Shown piece after piece: positions 26,755 through 35,888 of a stretch of 64,000 nucleotides of DNA. The notes below the pieces were generated by a model. The model was given only the letters and a program-made list of their open reading frames with translations. It was not told where the DNA came from and made no database searches. How positions within the stretch are numbered: position 1 is the stretch's first letter; each line of letters begins with the position of its first letter. The stretch is from NCBI GenBank assembly GCA_947452065.1, contig CANGBB010000002.1, forward strand, positions 186,001 to 250,000, given 5' to 3'. The stretch is from Gammaproteobacteria bacterium. Its GTDB lineage: Bacteria > Pseudomonadota > Gammaproteobacteria > Steroidobacterales > Steroidobacteraceae. Made by a program: the position numbers and the translations under genes.

Positions 26755-29298
26755 TCAGTTTTCGGAGCGCGCTTGCCTGACGGCTGCAAGCCGCAGCCGC
26801 CGAGTCCGCGCCAGCGGCGAAATCATCAGCAACATGACCAGCGTCAGACCATCGAAGGCGCCGCCACCACCGGATTTGGCGCTGCCGCCGCCGGCGGCAG
26901 CGATGACGGTGATCTGGGCCGATGCGCTGCTGCCAACATCACCTTGGGCCACTGCAGTGACTGTGACGGTGCCGGCAGAGGGGACGGTGGCCGGAGGCGT
27001 ATACACACCCGTACTGCTGATGGTCCCAACCGTTGCATTGCCGCCCGCAATGCCATCCACCAGCCAATTCACCGCGTTCGAGGCGGCGCCATTGATGGTG
27101 GCGGTGAACAACAGGTTGGTGCCGCCAGTCGTGACTGTGGCGGTCGCCGGCGAGAGAGTCACGACATAAGGACTGATGAGCGTGACCTGAGCTGTGCCAG
27201 TGGTGCCACTGGCGTCAGTGGATGTCGCGCTGATGGTCACGATTGCCGGAGAGGGCAGCACGGCTGGAGCGGTATACACGCCGCTGCTGGAGATCGTGCC
27301 GAACGTAGCGTTGCCGCCGATGATGCCATTGACCCGCCAGATGACGGGCAGGATGCCGGTGTTTGTCACCGTAGCGCTGAAGGCCTGAGTGCCTTTGGTT
27401 AGCACTCTGGCGCTTGATGGGGAAACGCTCACCGAGACGGTTCCGGCGGGCGTGATCGTCAGATTTTGTAGGCACGCATTACTTCCGGCACTGACCGGAG
27501 CGGTGGTCGTGGCGCTGGTGGCACCAACGACTACGTCGGCCGTGTCCTGGCGACCGGCATCATCGGTGATGGTCAGACGCATCGTGAAAGAGCCGCTCGG
27601 CGGTGCTACGACCGTGGCGGTGCTGGTGCTCGCACCGGTGATCCCCGGTGGATTGCCACCCGGATTGACGACTGACCACGCGTAGCTTCTGACGCTGCGT
27701 CCACAGGCGGCACTGCTGCCACCACCTTCCAACACCACATTTTGACCCGCCGACACACTGGCTGGAACGCGGATCGCAGCAATCGGACGAAGTGCCGCTG
27801 CCACCGCGCCTGCAGCGTTGACCATGCCGGCACCGCAGGTCTGGTTCGTGCAGATGCATTCCTTGTTCTGAACATCAGAAGAGCTGGTGGGCACGTGACA
27901 GACGAGTGAAGTGGTCGATGAAGTGGTCGGAAACGGACTGGCGCTTTCACGCAGTCTTGCAATCAGCTGCGTGGAGGCCAGATTGCCATTGACTGACACC
28001 ATGAGTCCGGCAATGCCAGCCACGATGGGCGATGAGAAACTCGTACCTAGATTGGTGTTGAACTGATCGCTGTAGCCGTTGCTGCCCGGCGTGGTTGTAC
28101 CGAGGTTCACGGTTGTATCGATGGAGTAGAGGCAGGGTTGGCCGCTCGCGGAGTTGACACAATTACCCGCTGGGGCAGACACGGTCACCTCGGGACCCAG
28201 ACTGCTGAAACCCACCTTGGTGCCGATGTGACGCAATCCGGCTACGGCGGCGACACCGGTGCAGTTGCCCGGTGCATCGACGGGGCCACCTTCATTGCCG
28301 GCTGAAACCACTACCAAGGTGCCCAGCGCAACGACCTGGTTCACGGCGAGCTGGTAGCTGTTGGTGCAGGCGCCGGATCCGCCCAGACTCATATTGATGA
28401 TGCGCGCGGGGAACGGGTTGTCGGGCACGCCATTCACGTGAATACCGGCGGCCCAGAGCATTCCGGCGATGATGTCGGAGTCATAGCCGCCGCATTTACC
28501 CATGACGCGCACCGGCAGAATCCAGCCATTCCAGTTGAGGCCGGCGATGCCAGTGGAGTTGTTGCCGAGGGCACCGAGAATGCCGGCAACGCGGGTGCCA
28601 TGCCATGAACTGTCTTCGGTGGTGCAGCCCTTGAATTGCGAAGTGCCGGTGTCCGTGGTGGTGATCCAGTCACCGGGGTCAGAGGCATCGGCATCGCGAC
28701 CGTCGGTGTCATTGGCTGAGGGGATGTCGGCAATGAAATCGTAGCCCGGCAGGAGTTTTCCGCCGAAGCCAGCGCGCAGCAGGTCCGGGTGGTCGAAGCG
28801 CACGCCGGTGTCCAGTTCCGCGATCACCAGTCCATTGCTACCCGTCGTGGCATCCCAGGCATCGACAGCATTAACGGCCGACGGAGTGGTCGATGCTTTC
28901 TGCAAATACCATTGGCCGCTGAAGTTCGGATCGTTAGGCATGGCATGTGCGTAGCGGCGCTGATCAATCTCGACGAATTGCACTGAGGGGTCAGCGCGCA
29001 GACGTGTCAACATGGCCGGGATGGATTCGCCGCTGCTTTCGGGTTGTACCTGCAGGGCATGCAGCCCGCTCGAGAGATGACGCGCGGCGAGTAATTTCAG
29101 ATGATGCCGCCCGGCGAGAGCGGTGGGGCCTGCGGTGCTGCTGTCCGCGAGCTTAATCAGCAGTCGATGATTGGTCGCTCCCACTTCTACTGTGGCCGCG
29201 GGTTGGCGGGTCACTGGGTTGAATTCGGCCGCGCCACTCCAGCTCGCAACAATGACCACGAAGACAATTGGCAGCAATTGTCGCCAGCGATGAATCAT
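26755..29298 (-). CDS. Secreted subtilisin-like (S8) serine protease with Ig-like repeats and GlyGly-CTERM-like tail
   Basis: 847 residues from the ATG at 29298, chosen because AGGAA lies 7 bases before it; an ATG at 29343 would add 15 residues. Order: Sec signal; I9-type propeptide (residues about 40-118, ending RADPSVQFVEIDQRRYAH); S8 domain with Asp163 (ELDTGVRFDHPDL), His233 (SSWHGTRVAGI) and Ser420 (GTSFSSP); a Cys-rich patch (CHVP... KECICTNQTC); a PKD-like domain; two Ig-like repeats each containing GGNATxGTISSxGVYT; and a C-terminal GGGGAF plus hydrophobic segment and Arg-rich end. That tail suggests type II secretion and rhombosortase processing. Gene 16 bases downstream of a propeptide-like protein gene. 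Confidence 0.9.
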   Translation of the reverse strand: MIHRWRQLLPIVFVVIVASWSGAAEFNPVTRQPAATVEVGATNHRLLIKLADSSTAGPTALAGRHHLKLLAARHLSSGLHALQVQPESSGESIPAMLTRLRADPSVQFVEIDQRRYAHAMPNDPNFSGQWYLQKASTTPSAVNAVDAWDATTGSNGLVIAELDTGVRFDHPDLLRAGFGGKLLPGYDFIADIPSANDTDGRDADASDPGDWITTTDTGTSQFKGCTTEDSSWHGTRVAGILGALGNNSTGIAGLNWNGWILPVRVMGKCGGYDSDIIAGMLWAAGIHVNGVPDNPFPARIINMSLGGSGACTNSYQLAVNQVVALGTLVVVSAGNEGGPVDAPGNCTGVAAVAGLRHIGTKVGFSSLGPEVTVSAPAGNCVNSASGQPCLYSIDTTVNLGTTTPGSNGYSDQFNTNLGTSFSSPIVAGIAGLMVSVNGNLASTQLIARLRESASPFPTTSSTTSLVCHVPTSSSDVQNKECICTNQTCGAGMVNAAGAVAAALRPIAAIRVPASVSAGQNVVLEGGGSSAACGRSVRSYAWSVVNPGGNPPGITGASTSTATVVAPPSGSFTMRLTITDDAGRQDTADVVVGATSATTTAPVSAGSNACLQNLTITPAGTVSVSVSPSSARVLTKGTQAFSATVTNTGILPVIWRVNGIIGGNATFGTISSSGVYTAPAVLPSPAIVTISATSTDASGTTGTAQVTLISPYVVTLSPATATVTTGGTNLLFTATINGAASNAVNWLVDGIAGGNATVGTISSTGVYTPPATVPSAGTVTVTAVAQGDVGSSASAQITVIAAAGGGSAKSGGGGAFDGLTLVMLLMISPLARTRRLRLAAVRQARSEN

Positions 29299-29314
29299 TA
29301 TTTTTCCTGTTTTT

Positions 29315-29764
29315 TTATTCGGCATGGCGCTGCTGGAGTTCACTGTCCGTAGCGGGCTTTCGTCTGGCGTCGATGTCTACCGACTGAATACGCGCATCGG
29401 TGCGCAGTCTCGCCAGACCACGCTGGCATTGCTGCGCACTTCCCGAGGCACTGAGCAGAAAGACAAACGAGGTTGATCCGGCTTCACGCACGAAGGTCAG
29501 CTGCACGCGTGCAGCCCGGGCCAGGCTTGCAACCACCGTGGGCACTGGCGGCTGTGGAGCGGGCGGGTTCATTACTACGATGATCTGCAGACTGCAGCGG
29601 TTGGAGGCTGACGGTGTTGGATTCGTTGCAGCCAGGGCGTTTGTGGCGGTGCCCAGCCATGCCATGAAGGCCATCACCCGGCCGCAGTTTCGCAGGCCTC
29701 GCGAATGGCTCTGTGGATTCTTGTTCACGCCTGACATGTTCGCATGCCCGGTCGCGCTCGTCAT
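29315..29764 (-). CDS. Exported propeptide-like (I9-type?) protein upstream of the S8 protease
   Basis: 149 residues with an N-terminal signal-like hydrophobic stretch (VMAFMAWLGTATNALA). The C-terminal half resembles the propeptide of the protease encoded just downstream: LARLRTDARIQSVDIDARRK here against LTRLRADPSVQFVEIDQRR there. No protease domain follows. It could act in trans as folding chaperone or inhibitor of that protease. Two cysteines (in NRCSLQ and QQCQRG) may pair. The start is uncertain: ATG at 29764 or 29737. It lies 21 bases after cfa and 16 before the protease gene, so the three form one transcript. Confidence 0.62.
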   Translation of the reverse strand: MTSATGHANMSGVNKNPQSHSRGLRNCGRVMAFMAWLGTATNALAATNPTPSASNRCSLQIIVVMNPPAPQPPVPTVVASLARAARVQLTFVREAGSTSFVFLLSASGSAQQCQRGLARLRTDARIQSVDIDARRKPATDSELQQRHAE

Positions 29765-29785
29765 GCCGGCATCGCCGCTGCCAGA

Positions 29786-30889
29786 CTAGCGGATCTCGGC
29801 CAACCCGCCATGCACCCCGCGGGGCGACAACAGTACCTGCCACAGCTGGTTGCGCCGTGCCCGGAATGAGGCCGCACAGATCTGCAGGTAGTAGCGCCAC
29901 ATCCGTTTGAAGCGCTCGCCGTACTGCGGTGCGATATGTGGCCAATGGGCATCAAAGCGGGCCAGCCAGGCCATCAGCGTGCGGTCATAGTCGGGACCAA
30001 AGCCATGCCAGTCCTCGATCACCCACTGCCGTTCGACCGCAGTGGCGATCTGAGTCATCGCCGGAATGATGGAGTTGGGAAATATGTAGCGTTCGATCCA
30101 CGGATCGGTTGTCTTCGAGGAATGATTGGCGCCAATGGTGTGCAGCAGGAACAGGCCGTCGGGAGCCAGCAGCTCGCGCACCTTGGTGAAATAGGCGCGG
30201 TAGTTGCGCGGGCCAACATGTTCGAACATCCCCAGTGAATAGATTCGATCGAAGCGTCCCTGCAGGTCGCGGTAATCCTGCAGCAGAATTTCAACCGGTA
30301 GGCCGCGGCAGCGCTCGCGGGCCGCAAGGGCTTGGTTGCGGGAGACGGTGACGCCAGTGACCTCGACACCGTAGCGTTCTGCTGCAAACTGTGCGGCTCC
30401 GCCCCAACCACAGCCGATATCGAGTACGCGCATGCCGCGCTGCAGTCGCAGCTTGCGACAGACCAAGTCGAGTTTGTGCTCCTGCGCGGTGGCCAAGTCG
30501 TTCGTGTGGCGCCAGTAGCCGCAGCTGTAGATCATGCGTGGATCGAGCATGCCGCCATACAGATCGTCCCCGGCATCGTAATGATGTTCGCCGACCTGAA
30601 AAGCCCGGCCGCGGCTCTGTGCATTGCGGAGGCGGGCCAGTACTGTCGCGATACGCTCGTGCAGTTGGCCGACGCAACCGTCCACCTGCGCATCCATCAG
30701 TCGCGTGAACAACTCGTCAAGGCGTTCGCAGTCCCACCAGCCGTCCATGTAGGCCTCGCCAGCGCCCAGTGAGCCGTGCAGCAGGACCCGTCGAACCATG
30801 CGCGGATCGTGCACGCTGAGGTCCCAGGGACGAGTGCCGTCAATTCTGATGTCGGCTGCAGCGAGTAGTGTCTGGAATTTGCGATCCAT
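29786..30889 (-). CDS. cfa: Cyclopropane-fatty-acyl-phospholipid synthase
   Basis: 367 residues (E. coli Cfa 382). Near-collinear with Cfa: LHGSLGAGEAYMDGWWDCER, VGEHHYDAGDDLY, MRVLDIGCGWGG (SAM site), LGMFEHVGPRNY, DWHGFGPDYDRTLMAW and QICAASFRARR, where the Cys matches the conserved residue near the active site. It methylenates unsaturated acyl chains of membrane phospholipids using SAM, often on entry to stationary phase or under acid stress. Start at 30889 has GGGGGA upstream; the frame continues upstream, without family similarity. Confidence 0.93.
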   Translation of the reverse strand: MDRKFQTLLAAADIRIDGTRPWDLSVHDPRMVRRVLLHGSLGAGEAYMDGWWDCERLDELFTRLMDAQVDGCVGQLHERIATVLARLRNAQSRGRAFQVGEHHYDAGDDLYGGMLDPRMIYSCGYWRHTNDLATAQEHKLDLVCRKLRLQRGMRVLDIGCGWGGAAQFAAERYGVEVTGVTVSRNQALAARERCRGLPVEILLQDYRDLQGRFDRIYSLGMFEHVGPRNYRAYFTKVRELLAPDGLFLLHTIGANHSSKTTDPWIERYIFPNSIIPAMTQIATAVERQWVIEDWHGFGPDYDRTLMAWLARFDAHWPHIAPQYGERFKRMWRYYLQICAASFRARRNQLWQVLLSPRGVHGGLAEIR

Positions 30890-31132
30890 GGTCCCCCGAC
30901 GCCGGTTCAGTCCGCTAACACGGGTTGTATCGGACTGAGTCGCGCTGCTGTCCTGGACGATGACCGTTGTCACGATGGCCTCCACAAGATCGCCTATTCG
31001 CTGGCAAGGGTAAGGAGCGAATAAGACGCCGGAATCGTGGGAATCCGTAGGTGGTATGGTGGATTGACCCAAGCTCACGGAGGGGTACGGCACCCGGCAG
31101 GTTCGGCCGGCCCGACCGGCCCGAGGGCGCGC

Positions 31133-31138
31133 TACAAT
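31133..31138 (+). promoter_or_regulatory. -10 element suggesting a leaderless rmuC transcript
   Basis: TACAAT ends 5 bases before the rmuC ATG at 31144, placing the expected transcription start on or next to the start codon. There is no Shine-Dalgarno sequence before the ATG and no good -35 match, so this is tentative. Confidence 0.35.
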
Positions 31139-31143
31139 GCCGC

Positions 31144-32613
31144 ATGACTTCAGTGATCCCCGTTACCTTGCTCGCGGTCTTCGTATTTGTGGCATTGGTC
31201 GCGCTGGCCCTCGGCGTGCTGGCGCTTCGGAGCGCGCGGCAGCGCGGTGATGTGGCGCCCGATCTGCGCGCCGAGTTCGATCGGAATCGCACTGAGTCGC
31301 AGGCCGCTGCGCGTGAGCTGCGCGGTGAACTGTCAGAGAGCGTCACTCGCCTGAGTACGCAGGTCTCCAGTCAGATGACGCAGATTGCGACAGTTCAGAA
31401 CAACCAGATCGAGGCCTTCTCGCGCCAGCTGACTGAACTCACGGCGGCGAACGAGCGCCGCCTGCTGGAACTGCGTGCGACGGTTGATGCCAAGCTTGGC
31501 GAAGCCAAGGAGGATGCACGCCTCGGCCGAGAAGAGAGCGGGCTCACGCTGCGGCGTTTCGCGGATACCGTCAATCAGCAACTCGTTACTGTCCAGCAGG
31601 CCAGCGATCAGCGCATGGCGGAAATGCGCCAGATGGTCGAGTCACGGCTTGAGTCCATTCAGAAGGACAATGGCGAGAAGCTCGAGAAGATGCGCCAGAC
31701 CGTGGACGAAAAGCTCCACGCCACGCTCGAGCAGCGCCTCGGCGAGTCGTTCAAGACGGTTCGCGACCAGCTCGACAAGGTGCACATGGGTATCGGCGAG
31801 ATGCAGTCGCTGGCGGCCGGGGTCGGTGATCTCAAGCGCGTACTGTCGAACGTCAAGACGCGCGGCACCTGGGGTGAGGTGCAGCTCGAGAACCTGCTGG
31901 ACCAACTGCTCACCCGCGACCAGTTCGAGAAGAATGTTGAGACACGGCCCGGTTCGGGTGAGCGTGTTGAGATTGCGATCCGTCTGCCGGGCCGGGCGGG
32001 CGAGGGGCAGGTCTGGCTGCCGATCGATTCCAAGTTCCCGGTGGAGGATTACGAGCGGTTGTTGGGCGCGCAGGACGTGGGCGACGTAGCGGGGATGGAA
32101 AACTTTTCGAAGGCGATCGAGACGCGGCTGAAGGTCGAGGCCAGATCGATCCGCGACAAATACATCGAGGCCCCGCACACCACCGATTTCGCGCTGCTGT
32201 TCCTGCCCACGGAAGGCCTGTATGCCGAGGCGTTGCGGCGACCGGGACTCTCGGACCAGTTGCAGCGTGAGTACCGCGTGACCATCGCCGGACCGACCAC
32301 GCTCACCGCGCTGCTCAACAGTCTGCAGATGGGCTTCCGCACGCTGGCGATCGAGAAACGTTCATCGGAGGTCTGGCAGGTACTGGGCGCCGTGAAGAGC
32401 GAGTTCGGCAAGTTTGGCGACGTGCTAGTAAAGACCCGCGAGCAGATCCGCAGGGCCGCTGAGTCGATCGACAAGGCCGAGGTCCGTACGCGGCAGATCA
32501 GCCGCAAACTCCGTGGCGTAGAAGCGCTGCCCGAGGCACAGGCGCGCAGCCTGCTGGAGGGCGATGCCGAGACTGATCGCAGTGCTCCGGAGTCGTCTGA
32601 AAGCCAGGAATAG
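31144..32613 (+). CDS. rmuC: DNA recombination protein RmuC
   Basis: 489 residues. A single N-terminal membrane helix (VIPVTLLAVFVFVALVALAL) is followed by a long coiled coil (about 40-215) and the RmuC nuclease-like domain (KTRGTWGEVQLENLLDQLL; WLPIDSKFPVEDYERLL; FALLFLPTEGLYAEALRRPG; IAGPTTLTALLNSLQMGFRT). RmuC limits rearrangements at inverted repeats. The frame opens upstream, but MTSVIPV at 31144 is the family-like start. Confidence 0.93.
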   Translation: MTSVIPVTLLAVFVFVALVALALGVLALRSARQRGDVAPDLRAEFDRNRTESQAAARELRGELSESVTRLSTQVSSQMTQIATVQNNQIEAFSRQLTELTAANERRLLELRATVDAKLGEAKEDARLGREESGLTLRRFADTVNQQLVTVQQASDQRMAEMRQMVESRLESIQKDNGEKLEKMRQTVDEKLHATLEQRLGESFKTVRDQLDKVHMGIGEMQSLAAGVGDLKRVLSNVKTRGTWGEVQLENLLDQLLTRDQFEKNVETRPGSGERVEIAIRLPGRAGEGQVWLPIDSKFPVEDYERLLGAQDVGDVAGMENFSKAIETRLKVEARSIRDKYIEAPHTTDFALLFLPTEGLYAEALRRPGLSDQLQREYRVTIAGPTTLTALLNSLQMGFRTLAIEKRSSEVWQVLGAVKSEFGKFGDVLVKTREQIRRAAESIDKAEVRTRQISRKLRGVEALPEAQARSLLEGDAETDRSAPESSESQE

Positions 32614-32646
32614 ACGGCAGAGGCTCCGCGGCGTCTGACGTCCTAA

Positions 32647-33732
32647 TCAAGGTTTGATCGGCAAATATTTCTTCAGGTCTTTCTGACCAACTTCTGCGCC
32701 ATAGACGATGCCGTCGCGACTGACGGCCACGCCCTCAGCGGCACTCGATCCGCGGTAATCGGGTGCCGTGTTGGGATCGGGGATGAACGCGCGTAGCGAG
32801 CCGTCGCGCGCACTGCCGATACGAATGCCGCGGCGCCAACTGCCGTGCTCGGCTGAGACGCCGCCAGACTCAGAGTCAGCAACGTAGAGCGTGTCGTCAC
32901 GGCGATCGATGAAAATGCCACTGGGTCGGCTGAACTGCGTCCACTGGGCGATGAAGTGGCCCTGCTGATCAAAAATCTGCAGACGGTTGTTGCCACGATC
33001 ACCAACAAACAGTCGACCGTGTGAATCCAATGCGAGGCAGTGAGGCGTATCCATCTCGCCTGGACCTGAACCCATCGTGCCCCATTCCATGAGGAATTTT
33101 CCGTTTCGGTCGAACTTCAAGATACGCGCGCTGCTGCGGCCACCGTCGCTGACGAAGATGTCGCCGTTATCCGCGATCGCCACAGCCTTGGGTCCATCGA
33201 ACTGGTTGGGCCCCGTGCCCGCAACGCCGGGGGTGCCGAGCATCATCAGCACCTGACCGGTGGGGCTGAACTTGATGGCGACATAACCCTTGCCGGGCAT
33301 CCCTCGTTCATCGGTGACCCAAATGTTGCCCTCCTGATCGGCGGTGATGCCGTGAGGAAAGACGAAGAGGTCAGCGCCAATCGCACGGATGAGCTTGCCG
33401 GAGGGTTCGAATTCGAGGATCGGTGCGAGATGCGAGTCACCGCAGCCGCCGGGATAGGCTTGGCCGCAGCGCTCGGCCACCCAGATATGGCCCTGCGGAT
33501 CGATGGTAACACCCGCGGTAGATCCCCAAGGCCGGCCGTCGGGCAACTTGGCCCAGTCAGCAACAGTGCGATAGGGGTTCGGCAGTCCCTCGTTGGTTGG
33601 TGTGCCCCAAGGCGTGCTCGGCGCTGCGGTGATACTTCCGGACTGAGCCGACAACTGAACGGCTGCGCCGGAGGCGAGCAGTGCAGTTGCACAGAGTGCG
33701 ACGATGCGCCAGTACCCGTTCTCCCCCGTCAT
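32647..33732 (-). CDS. Exported NHL-repeat beta-propeller protein (peptidyl-amidating-lyase-like)
   Basis: 361 residues from the ATG at 33732. A Sec signal (LCATALLASGAAVQLSAQ) precedes a six-bladed propeller made of NHL repeats: blades contain GVTIDPQGHIWVAE, GITADQEGNIWVTDERG, AVAIADNGDIFVSDG, CLALDSHGRLFVGDRGNNRL and GIFIDRRDDTLYVADSES. Such propellers occur in peptidyl-alpha-hydroxyglycine lyases and many uncharacterised binding proteins. The gene is 16 bases after the DUF1566 gene, so they form a pair. Catalytic function not shown. Confidence 0.85.
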   Translation of the reverse strand: MTGENGYWRIVALCATALLASGAAVQLSAQSGSITAAPSTPWGTPTNEGLPNPYRTVADWAKLPDGRPWGSTAGVTIDPQGHIWVAERCGQAYPGGCGDSHLAPILEFEPSGKLIRAIGADLFVFPHGITADQEGNIWVTDERGMPGKGYVAIKFSPTGQVLMMLGTPGVAGTGPNQFDGPKAVAIADNGDIFVSDGGRSSARILKFDRNGKFLMEWGTMGSGPGEMDTPHCLALDSHGRLFVGDRGNNRLQIFDQQGHFIAQWTQFSRPSGIFIDRRDDTLYVADSESGGVSAEHGSWRRGIRIGSARDGSLRAFIPDPNTAPDYRGSSAAEGVAVSRDGIVYGAEVGQKDLKKYLPIKP

Positions 33733-33748
33733 GCCCGTTCTCCCCCGA

Positions 33749-34729
33749 TCAGCGCCGTTGTGTATCCGCTGAGGTGCTCCCGCCACGGACAGCGCGTACA
33801 TGCAGCGCATCCGTTTTGTCATTGTAGCTAATAAGTCCGTAGCGGAAGTCGACGGTCCACGCGCGTTCGGTGCGTTGGCCCAGTGTTGTCGAAGACCAAA
33901 ACAACGCGGCTGCAGTGTCCGGGAAGAAGCGAGTGTCCACGCTGGGCTTGGTCATGGACGGCGAGGAGATGGATTCCAGTTCCTTGAGATTGGGCAAGCG
34001 CCAATCCTTTTGGCCACCCAGGTCCAACGCAGCCACGTACTTCAGAGCGTCTTCCCAGTTCGCAGTGGCGAGCCCTTCCTTCTGCTGCCACACCAGACCG
34101 GTCCGGCGGTCGGTCACCGTACCGTCGCTGTTATCCTTGAACGGTGCCGCGCCCGGAGTACCGAGCTCTGCGCCGCGTACGCAACGAACGTGGTATTTTT
34201 TCTTGCCGCCTCCGCTGACGGTTTCACTCTTCGGATGAGCGCCGGTACCGCCGCCGGCATTCACTGCCCAAGCATAAGAGGGATTATCGACACGCTCCTC
34301 GATGGCCCACCAGTATTCCGCCTCCGACTTGGTGAAGACCCCAGTGTCCATCGCGGGGCGATTCATCTGATGATTGGTGATGCTGAACAGTTCATGCACG
34401 TAGGGTAGGCGCCAGTCTTTCTTGCCACCCAGCGCAAGGTCTTTGCAGTAGGTAATGCCGGTCGTCCAAAGCTGCTCGCCGGCATCGGCCTGCTGCCATT
34501 GCAGACCGGTCACCAGATCGGTGACCGTGCCGTCGTTGTTGACCTGATAGGACGGAGCGTTGATGGTGTAGAAACTGTCCTCACCGGCAGTCTGCGTATA
34601 ACGCTGGGTTTGGCCGGTGTCCGGCAAGCGCAGCATCGTCCACGGCGTGTTGGCGGGAGTCTGGGCTGAGGCTTGGAGGGCGACGCTCAGTGTCGCTGCG
34701 ATCAAAAGGCTGCTTCGGCGTTGGGCCAT
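33749..34729 (-). CDS. Exported protein with two DUF1566 (Lcl C-terminal) domains
   Basis: 326 residues with a Sec signal cut near SAQ-TP at residue 23. Two tandem DUF1566 units share the lines NNDGTVTDLVTGLQWQQ / NSDGTVTDRRTGLVWQQK, KDWRLPYVHELFSI / KDWRLPNLKELESI and HVRCVRG / HVRAVRG. The domain belongs to the FGE-sulfatase/C-type-lectin-like folds as used in adhesins and phage tips; a binding role is likely. GGAG is 12 bases before the ATG at 34729. First gene of a two-gene unit with the NHL protein. Confidence 0.85.
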   Translation of the reverse strand: MAQRRSSLLIAATLSVALQASAQTPANTPWTMLRLPDTGQTQRYTQTAGEDSFYTINAPSYQVNNDGTVTDLVTGLQWQQADAGEQLWTTGITYCKDLALGGKKDWRLPYVHELFSITNHQMNRPAMDTGVFTKSEAEYWWAIEERVDNPSYAWAVNAGGGTGAHPKSETVSGGGKKKYHVRCVRGAELGTPGAAPFKDNSDGTVTDRRTGLVWQQKEGLATANWEDALKYVAALDLGGQKDWRLPNLKELESISSPSMTKPSVDTRFFPDTAAALFWSSTTLGQRTERAWTVDFRYGLISYNDKTDALHVRAVRGGSTSADTQRR

Positions 34730-35025
34730 GACGGGTCAATCTCCGCTGGGGAATGGATAACTGCCTGGAAGACGGAGCGCCTCCCGGAAACGACCGTCCT
34801 AGTCTGGCAATCGATAAATGGCGCGCCAGAATAGGCGGTCGTCCCCGCGCATTGCAAACGGTGAGCGTCCGACCGTGGCGGGCTGTGGTGGTAATCCGGA
34901 TTGACCAGACCGCGGCGATGGGGCGTTGTAGAATCCGGTGGCACAATTATTCAAAGCGGTGACCTCCTGAAGGATCACCCGCAAGCCAATGTCACGGACT
35001 GTCGTGTCAGCCAGAGGGGGCGGAG

Positions 35026-35853
35026 ATGAGCAGGACTCGCGCGGTTTTGGGCGGTGTTGTCATGGCGGCGCTGTTGTCGTGTGCGCCGGTATCTCTTGTT
35101 TGGGCTGCGGCGCCTTCGGCTGGCTCCGACATTCCGGTGCGTGATCTTTCCGGCACCTGGACCCCGGAGCGTGACGGCGCCGGCAATGGCGGGCCCGGTC
35201 CGGCCAGCATGCCTTCCGACGGTAAGCACGAACCGCCCTACACCCCGGCCGCAATCGAGAAGATGAAGGCCTATCACCCCGGCAACGGTGTGCTGCAGGT
35301 ACCGCCCAGCCAGATCAACGATCCGGCAGTGATCTTCTGCGACCCGCAGGGCATGCCCCGTATGGATCTGTACGAGTTTCGCGCCCTCCATATCGTGCAG
35401 CAGAAGCTGAAGATGTTTCTGCTCTATCAATACGACAAAGTCTGGCGCCAGATCTGGTCCGATGGGCGCGATCTGCCCAAGGATCCGGAGCCGCAGTGGA
35501 TGGGCTACTCGGTGGGCAAGTGGGAGGACGACACCACCTTCGTGGTGCTGACCAATGGTGTCGATGACCAGACCTGGCTCGACAAGACCGCGCGGCCCCA
35601 CAGCGATCAGATGGTGGTGGAAGAGCGGTTTCATCGAATCAGCAAGGACATTATGGAACTGACCGTCACCATCGATGATCCGCTCATGTACACGGCGAAG
35701 TGGAAACCACTCGACAAATTCCGCATGAAGCTCATGCCCGATACCTACGAGCCGCCCGAGATGATGTGCTCGGTATCCGAGTACATGCGTTACAACAAGC
35801 GCATGGGGTTTGGTAATCCGACCGCCACCAATGGCATCGGCATGGACAAGTAA
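35026..35853 (+). CDS. Exported 'GHSxGxW' family protein of unknown function (first copy)
   Basis: 275 residues; Sec signal ends near residue 28 (VSLVWAAAP). The family core is visible: FCDPQGMPRM (Cys then Met-Pro-x-x-Met), QIWSDGRDLP, MGYSVGKWEDDTTFVV, GVDDQTWLDKTARPHSDQM, ELTVTIDDPLMYT and a late Cys in EMMCSVSEY. Proteins with GHSxGxW...PHS...DDP are common in soil bacteria, in my recollection always 'hypothetical'. It is followed after 35 bases by a DUF6152 gene and then by an exported oxidoreductase. A minus-strand frame across the same bases is a shadow. GAGGGGG precedes the ATG. Confidence 0.82.
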   Translation: MSRTRAVLGGVVMAALLSCAPVSLVWAAAPSAGSDIPVRDLSGTWTPERDGAGNGGPGPASMPSDGKHEPPYTPAAIEKMKAYHPGNGVLQVPPSQINDPAVIFCDPQGMPRMDLYEFRALHIVQQKLKMFLLYQYDKVWRQIWSDGRDLPKDPEPQWMGYSVGKWEDDTTFVVLTNGVDDQTWLDKTARPHSDQMVVEERFHRISKDIMELTVTIDDPLMYTAKWKPLDKFRMKLMPDTYEPPEMMCSVSEYMRYNKRMGFGNPTATNGIGMDK

Positions 35854-35888
35854 GTGACTGTGCAAACGGATCGACCAGGAGAAACTGT

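Noticed and set aside
34901-34934. TTGACC and TAGAAT upstream of the GHSxGxW gene at 35026
   Set aside because: The spacing is 22 bases, too long for a normal sigma-70 promoter. The true promoter in this 296-base divergent gap was not found.
34975-35865. 296-residue open frame on the minus strand
   Set aside because: Antisense to the 35026-35853 gene, whose product has a signal peptide and clear family motifs. The minus frame has no recognisable domain and is a by-product of high GC3.
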